DNA of 36,176 nucleotides from Planctomycetaceae bacterium (GCA_020850695.1 JADZEF010000070.1:1-36176), one strand, 5' to 3'; positions 7,782 through 16,857 are shown, counted from the first letter of the stretch. Numbers and translations: made by a program. Notes: generated from the letters alone by a model not told the origin.

Positions 7782-10433
7782 ATGCGGACAGGCGCCCTGG
7801 TAACCCGTGCGGCACGGTTCGGGCTGGCAATGGCACTCCTTTCTACTCTGGCTGTCGGCGTGACAGCGCAGGAAGGGAAGTTCGACCTCAATCCGAAAAA
7901 AGGTCTCGGCCTTGCCGGTTTGTCAAAAGCTCCCTCGGATGTCGAGATCTCGGCGTCGTTCAACCAGGAAAAGCCGGGGATGCCGGCAATCCTGGCAGTG
8001 ACCGTCAAGCTGCCGGATGGGTACTACATCTATTCGACGAAGGACAAAGGGGCTCGGACGGTCATCACCGTGAAGCCCGAGATCGACGGCCTGGTCGCCG
8101 TCGACGAGGACTTCATCCCCAGCCGCAAGGTCAAGACGGAGTTCGACAAGGACTTCGGGCGCGACGTGGAGAAATTCTATGACGCGGTCACCTGGTTCCG
8201 GCGCTATCAGCTGCCCGAAGGCGTCGACGCCAAGACGGGCATCACGCTGAACGGAGAACTGACCGGCCAGTATTGCGGGAATGGACTGTGCACTCCGCTC
8301 CGGAAGGTGCCCTTCCGCGCGGAACTCACGCAGGCGGTCCCGGTGGTCCGGCTTCCGAAGGAGTTGGGCGGACCGGGTGAAGTCGAGTCGGATGTAAAGC
8401 CCGCCAAGGCACTCAATGCGCACCCCTTCACCGTGACCGACCGGCCGAAGGTTGCCGGCAAGCCGGGAGCGGCCGAGATCACCTATACCCTCTCGCCCGA
8501 GAAGCCGGTTGCGGGGAAGATCGCCACCCTTTCAATCAAGGTGAAGGTGGATGAAGGGTCCCACACTTATTCGATGACGATGGCCGACAAGCAGTCGGCG
8601 ACTCCGACGGTGCTCGTCATCGGAACTCTGCAGGGGCTGACCGATCCTTCCTCGAAAATCATCGCCAGCGCGAAGCCGAAAGAGAAAACGGTCAACGACG
8701 GAACAACCACTTACCATCAGGAACTGCATTACGGGGAAGTGACCTGGACCAAGGACTTCGTGGTCACGGAATCGGGGGCGAAGGATGGAATCGGCGTTGC
8801 CGGAAAACTGCAGTTCCAGACCTGCACCGACGCCGCATGCCTCCCGCCGCAGAAGCCGGTCTTCGCCCTGGGAATGCTGCCCCCGGACGCCCGTCAAAAG
8901 GCCGAAGCGCTGAAGATCACGCGCGACACTGTGGTCGCGAGTTCCAGCGAGACTCCCGAAGGGCTGATTCCGTTTCTGATCACCGCCGTGATTGCCGGCT
9001 TTGCCGCGCTACTCACGCCGTGCGTCTTCCCGATGGTGCCGATCACGGTCAGCTTCTTCCTCAAGCAGTCGGAGTCGAAGCACCATCGTCCGCTGTCGAT
9101 GGCGATCCTCTATTGCCTCGGCATCATGGGAACGTTCACGGTGCTCGGGCTGCTGATGGCGGCCCTGTTCGGCGCCACGTCGCTCAACACGCTCGCCAAC
9201 AATCCGTGGCTCAACCTGGGGATTGCGGGAGTGATGGTGTTCTTCGGGTTCAACCTGCTTGGAATGTTCGAAATCCGCGTCCCGTACCAGCTGCTGACCT
9301 GGACCTCGGGACACGAAGGGAAAGGCGGAGCGATGGGGGTCCTGTTCATGGCCCTCACGTTCACGCTTGTTTCATTCACCTGCACGTTCGCCTTCTGCGG
9401 GCTGCTGCTCGCCTGGGCGGCGAAGGGGCAGTATTTCTGGCCGATCCTCGGAATGCTGGCCTTCTCGGCCGCCTTCGCTTCGCCGTTTTTCTTCCTGGCG
9501 CTCTTCCCGAGCTTCCTCAAGAAGATTCCGAAGAGCGGCGGCTGGATGAATACCGTCAAGGTTACGATGGGCATGATTGAACTGGGAGCAGCGGCCAAGT
9601 TCTTCAGCAACGCCGACCTCGCCTGGAACCCGACGGAACCGTTCCTGTTCGACTTCACGCTCACGCTGACGATCTGGATGGTCATCTCGCTGCTGACGGC
9701 GATCTACCTGCTGGGCTGGTTCCGCCTTCCAAGCGACACGCCGGCTGACTCGATCTCGGTGCCGCGACTTTTGACGTCGATGTCATTCCTCCTGCTGGCA
9801 GGTTTGCTCGGGGCGGGAATTTTCTCGTCCAAGGAACCGGGCGGCGAACTTTGGGCCAACATCAAGGCGCTCGTCCCGGCCCGCATCAAGACGGGAATCG
9901 ACTCTCACGGACCGTACATCGACCATCACGGCCTCAAGTACACGCTCGACTATGTCAAAGCGTTCGAAGTCGCCAAGGCCGAGGGGAAGCCGTTGTTTTT
10001 CGACTTCACCGGCGTGAACTGCCCGAACTGCCGGAAGATGGAAGCGCAGATGGCCCAGCCCGAGAACCATGCCCTGCTGGAGAACTTCGTTCGCGTGCAG
10101 CTTTACACGGACGCCGTTCCCGGGATTCGCGAGGGAGCGGAAGCGGACCGGCTGCTGAAGATCAATCAGGATTACCAGGCGAACGTCTTCAATGACGCAT
10201 CCCTCCCCGCGTATCTCATCATCACGCCGGATGGGAAGGCCCTCAGCAACCTCAAGGGATACCGCGCCAACAAGGCCGAGTTCACCCGCTTTCTTGAGCA
10301 GGGCATGAAAGAGTGGACGACGATGGCCGGCGGCCAGCGGGGCAACGGGAAGACGGAGTCGGCCGCGGTCGATGGGAAGGTTCCGGCCGCCGAGAAGATG
10401 ATGTCGACCGAATCTTCCGAGTCGCGGCGATAG
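7782..10433 (+). CDS. dsbD: Thiol:disulfide interchange protein DsbD, with duplicated N-terminal domain
   Basis: DsbD carries electrons from cytoplasmic thioredoxin across the membrane to envelope thiol proteins. The 883 residues divide into a signal peptide (1-29), two N-terminal DsbD-alpha-like domains, an eight-helix-type membrane domain (about 390-690) and a C-terminal thioredoxin domain (about 715-845). Cys pairs are visible in every module: GQYCGNGLC (C165/C170), QTCTDAACL (C348/C353), LTPCVFP (C414) with FTCTFAFCG (C534/C539), and the thioredoxin site VNCPNCRKM (C747/C750). Most DsbD proteins have one alpha domain, so two, each with its own Cys pair, is notable and makes the protein longer than the usual 560-600 aa. 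A GGGA Shine-Dalgarno precedes the ATG. The lipoprotein thioredoxin upstream is a likely partner. Confidence 0.92.
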   Translation: MRTGALVTRAARFGLAMALLSTLAVGVTAQEGKFDLNPKKGLGLAGLSKAPSDVEISASFNQEKPGMPAILAVTVKLPDGYYIYSTKDKGARTVITVKPEIDGLVAVDEDFIPSRKVKTEFDKDFGRDVEKFYDAVTWFRRYQLPEGVDAKTGITLNGELTGQYCGNGLCTPLRKVPFRAELTQAVPVVRLPKELGGPGEVESDVKPAKALNAHPFTVTDRPKVAGKPGAAEITYTLSPEKPVAGKIATLSIKVKVDEGSHTYSMTMADKQSATPTVLVIGTLQGLTDPSSKIIASAKPKEKTVNDGTTTYHQELHYGEVTWTKDFVVTESGAKDGIGVAGKLQFQTCTDAACLPPQKPVFALGMLPPDARQKAEALKITRDTVVASSSETPEGLIPFLITAVIAGFAALLTPCVFPMVPITVSFFLKQSESKHHRPLSMAILYCLGIMGTFTVLGLLMAALFGATSLNTLANNPWLNLGIAGVMVFFGFNLLGMFEIRVPYQLLTWTSGHEGKGGAMGVLFMALTFTLVSFTCTFAFCGLLLAWAAKGQYFWPILGMLAFSAAFASPFFFLALFPSFLKKIPKSGGWMNTVKVTMGMIELGAAAKFFSNADLAWNPTEPFLFDFTLTLTIWMVISLLTAIYLLGWFRLPSDTPADSISVPRLLTSMSFLLLAGLLGAGIFSSKEPGGELWANIKALVPARIKTGIDSHGPYIDHHGLKYTLDYVKAFEVAKAEGKPLFFDFTGVNCPNCRKMEAQMAQPENHALLENFVRVQLYTDAVPGIREGAEADRLLKINQDYQANVFNDASLPAYLIITPDGKALSNLKGYRANKAEFTRFLEQGMKEWTTMAGGQRGNGKTESAAVDGKVPAAEKMMSTESSESRR

Positions 10434-10465
10434 GCCGGTTCGTCGATCGTTGCGCTTCCACAGAA

Positions 10466-10505
10466 AAGCCCGGTCCGGAAGGTTGTTCCCTTCCGGCCCG
10501 GGCTT
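10466..10505. terminator. Strong bidirectional terminator-like hairpin
   Basis: A 17-bp stem with one mismatch (arms AAGCCCGG-T-CCGGAAGG and CCTTCCGG-C-CCGGGCTT) and a 6-nt loop. It lies between the convergent DsbD-like and PQQ-repeat genes. It is flanked by A-rich (AAAA) sequence on the left, which gives a U-rich tail in the minus direction. Confidence 0.75.
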
Positions 10506-10547
10506 GACTGCTGACGGCCGGACTTTCAGACGCCATCCGCAAGTGGG

Positions 10548-12071
10548 TCACTTGGAGGCGTTGTCGAGCTTGAAGCACATCACGCTCTTGCGGGTCCGGA
10601 CGTAGAGCCCCCCGTCCGAGATCGCCGGGGTCGCCACGATGCTGTCTCCCACGTCGTTGGCCGCCAGTTCCTCGTAGGACTCGTCATCCTTGAGGACCGC
10701 CACCACGCCGTTCTCCCCCGCGACGTAGATCTTTCCATCGCCCGACACGGGCGACGCGAAATAGTCCGTCGCGTTGGCGATCCGCTTCGGCCCCCGGAAG
10801 GATTTCCCCTCGCTCGTCTCGAACACGGTGCTGATCCCGCCCCCCTTCACCAGCAGCATCCGTCCGTTGGAAATGTACGGCGAAACGATGTGGTCCGTGT
10901 GCTTCGTCTTGTGCTTCCACAGGACGTTGGAGTCCGTCACGTCTCCTGTCCCGCCGCCGCGGACCGCCAGGATGAACTCCTCGGCCGCGCTCTCGCCCAG
11001 TTGTGTAAACCGCGCTCCGGCGAAGTTGTCCGGCGGGAGGAATGCTTTGTCGAGTTCTTCCCCTTCGAGGAAGCCGTCCTTGTTGACGTCGCCCCGCTCG
11101 AAGGTTTTCTTGAAGAACGTCTCGGGAATCGGCCGCTTGCCGACGAACGCCTGGATCTCGGGCTTGTCGATTTTGTTGTCTTTGTTTCCCGTCTCCGCCT
11201 GGTCGACCGACGCCAGCCACTGGTTGGCGATTCCGCCGCTCTGAAGCGAAATGTAGATCACTCCATCCTTCGTCACCGGCGTCGTCTTGATATTTCGCAG
11301 CAGTGTCCTGGCGAACCATTTTCGTTTGCCCGTGGCCGGATCGTAGCCCAGCAGCCGACCGGTCCCCGCCACCACGATTTCATCCCGTCCGTCGACCGTA
11401 TTGATGACCGGGTGCGAGTAGTTCACCGCCATGTCGAGACGGTCATCCTTCCAGATGAGCTTCCCGGTCGCCTTATCGAAGGCATAGAACGCCGGCTCCA
11501 GGTCGTCATCCTGACAGAACAGCACCATGTCTTTGTAAAGAACCGGCGACATGCCGGCCCCCCACTTGAAGATGAAGAAGGGGACCGGTAGCTCCTTCTT
11601 CCAGACGTCCTTGCCGCTCTTCGCATCGACCGTCATCAGTCCCAGGGTGCTGAAGTAGAAATAGACCCGATCGGCGTCGGCGGCCGGCGTCGAACTCGCC
11701 GGGCTGTTCGTCTGATGCACCTCGTCGAGCTCTCCCGTCGACCAGCTCCGCTGCCACAATTTCTCCCCCGTGCCCGCATCGAACGCAAACAGGCTCACCG
11801 TCTCCTTGTCGGTCATGCCGCTGACGAACAATCGACCGGCGGCCACCACGGCCCCTCCGACTCCGTCCCCCACCTCGGCCGACCACCGAAGGTTCTCCGA
11901 CTTGGAGAATGTCACGGGGAGCGGCTTTGTGCCGGTCGAGATGCCGCTGCAGTTGGGGCCGCGAAACTGCGGCCAGTCCTCGGCCGAAACGCGATGAAAA
12001 TCGCCGGCCAGGGCGATCGTCGCAACAGCGACAGCCAGCAGAAGAATTCGTCGGGGAGCGGGATGCGGCAT
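10548..12071 (-). CDS. Secreted PQQ-like beta-propeller protein with EF-hand insertion
   Basis: The ATG at 12071 has GAGGA 5 nt upstream and gives 507 residues with a signal peptide (RRILLLAVAVATIALAGDFHRVSA). The mature protein begins EDWPQFRGPNCSG, the hallmark of the large planctomycete family of exported PQQ-domain proteins. Blade motifs are evident: LFAFDAGTGEKLW, MTVDAKSGKDVWKK, YAFDKATGKLIWK and GYDPATGKRKW. Between blades, roughly residues 290-345, lies a calcium-binding-like insertion: GNKDNKIDKPEI and a good EF-hand loop, DVNKDGFLEGEE. These propellers rarely hold PQQ itself; a role in binding or scaffolding at the envelope is more likely. Substrate is unknown. Confidence 0.88.
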   Translation of the reverse strand: MPHPAPRRILLLAVAVATIALAGDFHRVSAEDWPQFRGPNCSGISTGTKPLPVTFSKSENLRWSAEVGDGVGGAVVAAGRLFVSGMTDKETVSLFAFDAGTGEKLWQRSWSTGELDEVHQTNSPASSTPAADADRVYFYFSTLGLMTVDAKSGKDVWKKELPVPFFIFKWGAGMSPVLYKDMVLFCQDDDLEPAFYAFDKATGKLIWKDDRLDMAVNYSHPVINTVDGRDEIVVAGTGRLLGYDPATGKRKWFARTLLRNIKTTPVTKDGVIYISLQSGGIANQWLASVDQAETGNKDNKIDKPEIQAFVGKRPIPETFFKKTFERGDVNKDGFLEGEELDKAFLPPDNFAGARFTQLGESAAEEFILAVRGGGTGDVTDSNVLWKHKTKHTDHIVSPYISNGRMLLVKGGGISTVFETSEGKSFRGPKRIANATDYFASPVSGDGKIYVAGENGVVAVLKDDESYEELAANDVGDSIVATPAISDGGLYVRTRKSVMCFKLDNASK

Positions 12072-12323
12072 GGTGATCCTCGGAAAGACGTGTGATACGT
12101 CGGCGGCACGTTCGGGCACGGCGGAGCACGCGGCCCAGACTTAATGCGACGACTCGAACGAGCGCGGAGAGAAGCCTCGATTCTGGCCCGGCAAGTGCAA
12201 AATTGCGAGTGGCGGACGAGGTCTCGCGACACTCATTCCAGCAAAAAGAGCCGCAGCCCGCAGCAGAACTGCGAGCCACGGCCCCTTTCCCGAGGACAGT
12301 CAGACGTCCCGAGTCCGGACGCC

Positions 12324-12845
12324 TCATTTCTGAGGATCGATTGACAGAGGTTCGACTCCCGCTTCCCGGAAGGCCTGCTCGGCTCGCGAGAGAGCCGCGA
12401 TGTCATGGGGGTCTCTGACTTCCACGCCGACGAGAATCTTTCCGTCCGTCAGCGACTGGTCGTAGAAGTCGGCCAGTCCCTTTTCCCTGGCTCGCGTCAT
12501 CATCGCCCCGAACAATCCTCCGACGACTCCGCCGGCCAGCAGCAGGCTGGGGCCGGCCACCAGGAGCGACAAGCCCGCCGCGGTCGCCACGCCCGCGCTC
12601 AAGACCCCGCCGAGCGTCGCCCCGATGGCCCCGCCTAACGCGGCCGTTTCTGGCGTGTGTTCGCCCGCCGGTTCCTCATGCTCGAACCGGCGGAAGTGGG
12701 CTTCCTTTTCCTCGTCCGAGCAGACGACCGAAATCTGATTGGCGCGGAATCCCGCTTCCAGCAGCCCTCGGACTGCGTTTTCCGCGGTTTCGATCGTCTC
12801 AAACACTCCGCAGCGGACTGTCTCGTTCTCTGTGCTGTTCGTCAT
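12324..12845 (-). CDS. YflT/general-stress-protein-17M-like protein with Gly-rich membrane segment
   Basis: The 173-residue protein starts with a ferredoxin-like small domain seen in general stress proteins: VRCGVFETIETAENAVRGLLEAGF, then ISVVCSDEE (about 10-48). A glycine/alanine-rich hydrophobic region follows (about 68-115: LGGAIGATLGGVLSAG, LLVAGPSLLLAGGVVGGLFGAMM), like the glycine-zipper membrane hairpin in related stress proteins. The C-terminal part (ILVGVEVRD...AEQAFREAGVEPL) resembles a second half of the same domain. GAGGTG sits 6 nt before the ATG. It is a single gene between the PQQ protein and a response regulator, all on the minus strand. A stress function is inferred from family resemblance only. 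Confidence 0.7.
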   Translation of the reverse strand: MTNSTENETVRCGVFETIETAENAVRGLLEAGFRANQISVVCSDEEKEAHFRRFEHEEPAGEHTPETAALGGAIGATLGGVLSAGVATAAGLSLLVAGPSLLLAGGVVGGLFGAMMTRAREKGLADFYDQSLTDGKILVGVEVRDPHDIAALSRAEQAFREAGVEPLSIDPQK

Positions 12846-12934
12846 GAGGCACCTCGATTCAGGCCGGGCGAATGGCGTCCGTCATCCGCGATCCGGAATG
12901 GCTGTCAATCGTGTCGTTCGTTTCTCGCTGATTT

Positions 12935-13684
12935 TCAGTGCACGGCGGCGGGGCGAAGATCGGTCTGGCGATTCTCCAGAACCCACTGCACCGCGTGCTG
13001 GGTCAGCTCCATACCGTTCCGCAGATTGAGCTTCGCCTTGATGTTCTCGCGATAAGTCTCGATCGTCTTCGGAGACAGGCTCAGGTTCTGTGCGATCTGA
13101 CGCGTCGTCACGCCGTTCCCCAGCTGAACGAAGACTTCCAGCTCCCGATCGGAGAGGGTCTCGACCGGGCTCTTCTCGCCGTCCCCGTGGCCGCTGATCG
13201 TGCGGTACAGCATGCGGTCGGTCATGAAGTCGCTGAGGTAGACGCGACCATCCAGGATCCGCCGCAACGCTTCCACCACCCGCTCGACCGGCTGAAACTT
13301 CGAGACGAATCCGCGAGCTCCCGCCCGCAGCGCCCGCTCGGCATACAGGGATTCGTCATGCATCGAGCAGACGAGCACCTGGGCTCCGCTGACGCGTGTT
13401 GACAACTGCCGGATCAGCTCGAGGCCGTTCCCTTCGCGAAGCACCACTTCGAGAACGACCAGATTGGGTCGCGTCTGAACGCAGGCCTCCAGCCCTTCGG
13501 CGAACGTGCCCGCTTCGGCCGCCACCTCGAAATCCGGATTTCGCGAAAGGATTGTCCGGAGGCCGTATCGAACCAGCGGCTGGTCGTCGATGAGGACGAC
13601 TTTGGCCGACGCATCGCGAATTCTCAATGCGGGGATTCCCCTGTCCGGGGAGGAGGAATCGTGATTTCCGTTCATATCGATCAT
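12935..13684 (-). CDS. NarL/FixJ-type response regulator with Glu at the phosphorylation site
   Basis: From the ATG at 13684 (GGAGA upstream) the product has 249 residues. The receiver domain (about 28-145) has the acidic pair in VLIDDQPLVR, the switch Ser in VCSMHDE (about 107) and the conserved Lys in FVSKFQP (about 129). The position that should be the phosphoacceptor Asp is Glu: NLVVLEVVLREGNG, about residue 79, codon GAA. The usual following Pro is also absent. The C-terminal LuxR-type helix-turn-helix is intact: LSDRELEVFVQLGNG, TTRQIAQNLSLSPKTIETY, IKAKLNLRNGMEL. This is a DNA-binding regulator that probably does not depend on ordinary Asp phosphorylation. No histidine kinase gene is adjacent. 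A longer in-frame upstream start is possible but unlikely. Confidence 0.88.
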   Translation of the reverse strand: MIDMNGNHDSSSPDRGIPALRIRDASAKVVLIDDQPLVRYGLRTILSRNPDFEVAAEAGTFAEGLEACVQTRPNLVVLEVVLREGNGLELIRQLSTRVSGAQVLVCSMHDESLYAERALRAGARGFVSKFQPVERVVEALRRILDGRVYLSDFMTDRMLYRTISGHGDGEKSPVETLSDRELEVFVQLGNGVTTRQIAQNLSLSPKTIETYRENIKAKLNLRNGMELTQHAVQWVLENRQTDLRPAAVH

Positions 13685-13993
13685 CGAGGGATCTCCGGAA
13701 GAGTGACAGGAGAGTCCACGGCCGCAACCGACGTACCATCCGGAATCAGCGACGTGAACAATCGGCGCGCAGACCATAACCCCTCGGTTTTTGCCAATTC
13801 CCCTTGCGGCGAAAACCTAAATTCGCGGGCAGAGGTCGCGAGGCATGCGCGGTGAGCGATCAGAGTGGTGGCTCAGCATCCGGCCGATGGGCGTCCTCGG
13901 AATCCCGCTGAGTCACTGATCGCTTCCTCGCCAAGCATCGCCAGGTGCGGTCATTCGTCAGCAAACGACCGTCTGGTGCGTCGCCCGCTCAAG
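13685..13993. other. Intergenic region, no gene seen
   Basis: This 309-bp stretch separates the response regulator from the upstream LRR gene, both on the minus strand. Short frames in it have no family features. It contains a locally A/T-richer patch around 13775-13825 that may hold the regulator's promoter, but no pair of boxes with acceptable spacing stood out. Confidence 0.4.
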
Positions 13994-14764
13994 CTACCGA
14001 GAGACATGGCAGCCGGGATTGGCGGCTTCGAAGGCCCGGACCGCTTCTTCAGTCACCTCGGTTGAGTCGACGGCCAACGACTTCAGTACGGGCATTCCCG
14101 AAAGTCGTCTCAATCCCTCATCGGTGATCGAGGTGCGACCGAGAGACAGCCACTGCAAGCTTCGGACCCTGGCGATTGAGGCGAGTCCCTCGTCGCTCAC
14201 GTCGGTCGCGTGCAGGTTGAGTGTATCGAGGCTCGAGAGGTCGACGAGCGACTCGAGGCCATCGTCCGTCACTCCGGTGGCGCTCAGCGACAGCATGCGA
14301 AGCCGTTGCAGAGGCTTCAGATGCTGCAGGCCTCTGGCGGTCACTTCCGTCGCGTCGAGCTTGAGGCTCTCAAGCTCCGTCAGGCCCGAAAGGTGAACCA
14401 GCGCGTCGTCAGTGATCTCCGAATTCATCAGGTCGAGTTCGTGCAGGTGGCGGCAGATGCCGAGCCGCGCCACCGTCTCATCGTTCGCTCCCGGCCCCCG
14501 CCACGCGACGCGGTGGATTGGATCGAGCCCCGTCAACCACGCCGGGTTGAACCGTCGTCGCAACCAGCGTCCGCCGAACTCCCCCTCGCTCCTTACCCCG
14601 TTCCCGCCACCAAATCCGATCCGGGCGATCAACTCCCGTTGAGCCCGCACCTTCATCCAGACCGCAAGACTTCCCCCGGGCACGACCACGAGGAGAGCGC
14701 CAAGGAAGAGAATCCCCGCCGGGGGAAGCCGTGCGCGGGAGCGTGGTTCAGCCGTGGATCGCAT
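13994..14764 (-). CDS. Membrane-anchored leucine-rich repeat protein
   Basis: A 256-residue protein with one N-terminal hydrophobic segment (about 14-37, PPAGILFLGALLVVVPGGSLAVW), then at least six LRRs of about 24 residues (from about residue 98 on). The repeats share the pattern T-D-D/E-G-L...L..L..L.L..T.V, for example VTDDGLESLVDLSSLDTLNL, ATDVSDEGLASIARVRSLQW and TSITDEGLRRLSGMPVLKSL. This is the cysteine-containing/GALA-like subtype common in planctomycetes. The LRR domain should sit outside the membrane as a protein-binding surface. Its ATG lies 17 nt inside the end of the upstream TIM-barrel gene, so the two are co-transcribed and probably translationally coupled. Partner unknown. Confidence 0.85.
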   Translation of the reverse strand: MRSTAEPRSRARLPPAGILFLGALLVVVPGGSLAVWMKVRAQRELIARIGFGGGNGVRSEGEFGGRWLRRRFNPAWLTGLDPIHRVAWRGPGANDETVARLGICRHLHELDLMNSEITDDALVHLSGLTELESLKLDATEVTARGLQHLKPLQRLRMLSLSATGVTDDGLESLVDLSSLDTLNLHATDVSDEGLASIARVRSLQWLSLGRTSITDEGLRRLSGMPVLKSLAVDSTEVTEEAVRAFEAANPGCHVSR

Positions 14765-15701
14765 CGCGGATTTTCTCGATCAGCCCCGGGATCGCCTCCT
14801 TCGGCTCCGCCTTCTCCTCGTACTCAAGCACGATGTACCCGCGGTAGTTGGCCTTCTTGAGAATCTTGATGACCCGCTTCAGATCGGCTTCCTCGGGCTT
14901 CCCGTTCGGAGCGACCGACGCCTTCACCTGGGCATTGACCGCATACGGCGCAATCCGCTCGAGGTCGGCATAGGGATCGGCGGTGCGGAAGTTGCCGCCG
15001 TCGAAATTCACGCCGAACCACGGCGACGGCTTCACCCCTTCGACGATCTTCAACAACTGCTCGGACGTCGCCGTGATCCCCCCATGGTTTTCCAGCGCCA
15101 AGAAGACTCCCTTCTTCGCCGCATACTCGAGCGACTCGTTGATCCCCGCAATGCACCGTTCGAGGGCCGCCGCTTCGGAATCTCCCTTCGGCACCTGACC
15201 TGCAAAAATGCGGATCACCGGCGCCCCCAGCGTCGCCGAGTAGTCGATCCAGTCGCGGCACATCTTCAGGTGTTCGTCCCGTTTCGGGCCTTCCGGCAGA
15301 CAGAAGTCATTGCCGATCGCCGTCCCCGAGACATCGAGCCCGAGCCGGAACGTCCGCTCTTTCAGGCTGAGCAGATAGGCGTCAGTCACTTCCTTCGGGA
15401 AGTAGTACGCCGTCAGTTCCGTCCCGTCGAGGTTCAGTTCGGCGCAGTAATCGACGAAGTCTTCCAGCCGCATCTTCGCCGCGGCGATCTGCTCGGGCGT
15501 TCCGCGCGTCGGCAGATACCGGGAGAACGAATATGCGGCGAGGCTGAGCTTCATGTGCGACGCCCCGTTGCGAACGGGGGGAGACGCCGCGGGGGCGGAT
15601 GCGGAAGCGGTCAAGGCCAGCGAGGCCGCCGCGGACCCGGCGACGGCCGTCTTCAGAAAGCGGCGGCGATCGAGCGGCGAAGAGTCGGAGTAGTCGATCA
15701 T
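14748..15701 (-). CDS. Tat-exported sugar phosphate isomerase/epimerase-type TIM-barrel protein
   Basis: The 317-residue product begins with a twin-arginine signal, LDRRRFLKTAVAGSAAAS, so it is folded before export. The rest is a xylose-isomerase-like TIM barrel (AP endonuclease family 2): MKLSLAAYSF, LEDFVDYCAELNLDGTEL, GAPVIRIFAGQVPKG, KKGVFLALENHGG, GVNFDGGNFRTADPY and YRGYIVLEYE. The Glu/His/Asp residues in LENHGG and in the later strands are candidate metal ligands. Exported proteins of this family in planctomycetes are thought to act on sugars or inositols, but the substrate here is unknown. An AGGA motif lies 9 nt before the ATG. The LRR gene overlaps its 3' end. Confidence 0.85.
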   Translation of the reverse strand: MIDYSDSSPLDRRRFLKTAVAGSAAASLALTASASAPAASPPVRNGASHMKLSLAAYSFSRYLPTRGTPEQIAAAKMRLEDFVDYCAELNLDGTELTAYYFPKEVTDAYLLSLKERTFRLGLDVSGTAIGNDFCLPEGPKRDEHLKMCRDWIDYSATLGAPVIRIFAGQVPKGDSEAAALERCIAGINESLEYAAKKGVFLALENHGGITATSEQLLKIVEGVKPSPWFGVNFDGGNFRTADPYADLERIAPYAVNAQVKASVAPNGKPEEADLKRVIKILKKANYRGYIVLEYEEKAEPKEAIPGLIEKIRDAIHG

Positions 15702-15842
15702 GAGCGCAAGTCCTGTGACAAGGGGAGCGATGTCCGCGCGATTCTACAGCGGAGTGAGGTCAAAGCGTATCGATCCGAAGTCGAGTCGTCGCGGCGCACC
15801 CGGTCAGCGCTGCATGCTGTGCAACCGTAAATCAAACACCTC

Positions 15843-15870
15843 TTGACGCCATCCGGCCTCCCGGTACGCT
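15843..15870 (+). promoter_or_regulatory. Candidate promoter for the lipoprotein hydrolase
   Basis: TTGACG (15843-15848), a 16-bp spacer and TACGCT (15865-15870), followed by the GTG start at 15924. The -10 match is poor. Confidence 0.25.
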
Positions 15871-15923
15871 TCGATGCCGAGCCCGTCACTTTGCCGTAAA
15901 TCGCACCGTCCCGGACGCTCTTC

Positions 15924-16781
15924 GTGACCCTCGCCCCTCTCCGTGCGGCGCTGATTCTGTCAGCCTTGTCCCTCGTGGGATGCACCACGGTCGGGACCAC
16001 GTTTTCGCCTTTGGCGGCGTTCGAGCAGTCGCACGTCTTCGTCCCGTCGAAGTATCCCTACGGCAACTGGCATCCCAAGGATCTCGAACTCGAGGATGCC
16101 TGGTTCGACTCGGCCGACGGAACGCATCTGCATGGCTGGTACTGCCCGCACGAGAAGCCGCGGGCCGTCGTCCTGTTCCTGCACGGCAACGCGGGGAACG
16201 TCACGCACACCGCCGAGTACCTGAGGTCGCTGCACGACCTGCATCAGCTCACTGTCATGTCGTTCGACTACCGGGGCTTCGGACGGAGCGACGGCGTGCC
16301 GAGCGAATCGGGCATCCTCGCCGATGCCCGCGCCGCCCGCGCCTGGCTGGCAAAGCGGACCGGCCTTCGCGAGTGCGACATCCTCTTGATGGGTCACTCG
16401 CTCGGCGGGGGCGTCGCGGTCGACCTGGCGGCGAAGGACAACTGCCGCGGGCTGGTGCTCGCCAGCACCTTCACGTCGATGCCCGACGCCGCCGCCCACC
16501 ACCTGCCGTATCTGCCGACAAACATCCTGATGCGGAACCGCTTCGACTCCCTCCGCAAGATCGACCAGTTCCACGGCCCGCTCCTGATGGTCCACGGCGA
16601 CCGTGACCGCGTCGTTCCCTACGAGCAGGGACGAAAGCTCTTCGCCAGGGCGAACGAGCCGAAGCGGTTCGTGACGAACGCCGGCGGCGATCACCTGCAA
16701 CTGGTGTCGAAAGAGTACACCACGGCGATGAATGAATTTCTGAAGCAATTGCCGCGACTGGATCCATCCGACGAAAAGTAG
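15924..16781 (+). CDS. Lipoprotein alpha/beta hydrolase (BEM46/YfhR-like)
   Basis: Starts with GTG; 285 residues. The N-terminus is a lipoprotein signal with a lipobox LVGC (Cys20). The body is a serine hydrolase: oxyanion loop VLFLHGNAGN (about 83-92), SFDYRGFGRSDG (about 113-124), nucleophile elbow LMGHSLGGG (Ser159), acid in HGDRDRVVP (Asp228) and the catalytic His in GGDHLQL (His257). These features match the BEM46/FrsA-like esterase group. Substrate is not predictable from the sequence. It is divergent from the TIM-barrel gene and followed by a strong terminator hairpin, so it is probably a single-gene transcript. Confidence 0.88.
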   Translation: MTLAPLRAALILSALSLVGCTTVGTTFSPLAAFEQSHVFVPSKYPYGNWHPKDLELEDAWFDSADGTHLHGWYCPHEKPRAVVLFLHGNAGNVTHTAEYLRSLHDLHQLTVMSFDYRGFGRSDGVPSESGILADARAARAWLAKRTGLRECDILLMGHSLGGGVAVDLAAKDNCRGLVLASTFTSMPDAAAHHLPYLPTNILMRNRFDSLRKIDQFHGPLLMVHGDRDRVVPYEQGRKLFARANEPKRFVTNAGGDHLQLVSKEYTTAMNEFLKQLPRLDPSDEK

Positions 16782-16857
16782 GCAGACCTGAAGCTCTGCC
16801 TTTCGAATCGCCTCGAATGATCGAGAACGAATTCGACGTTGGCCGTCGCAAAGCAAA

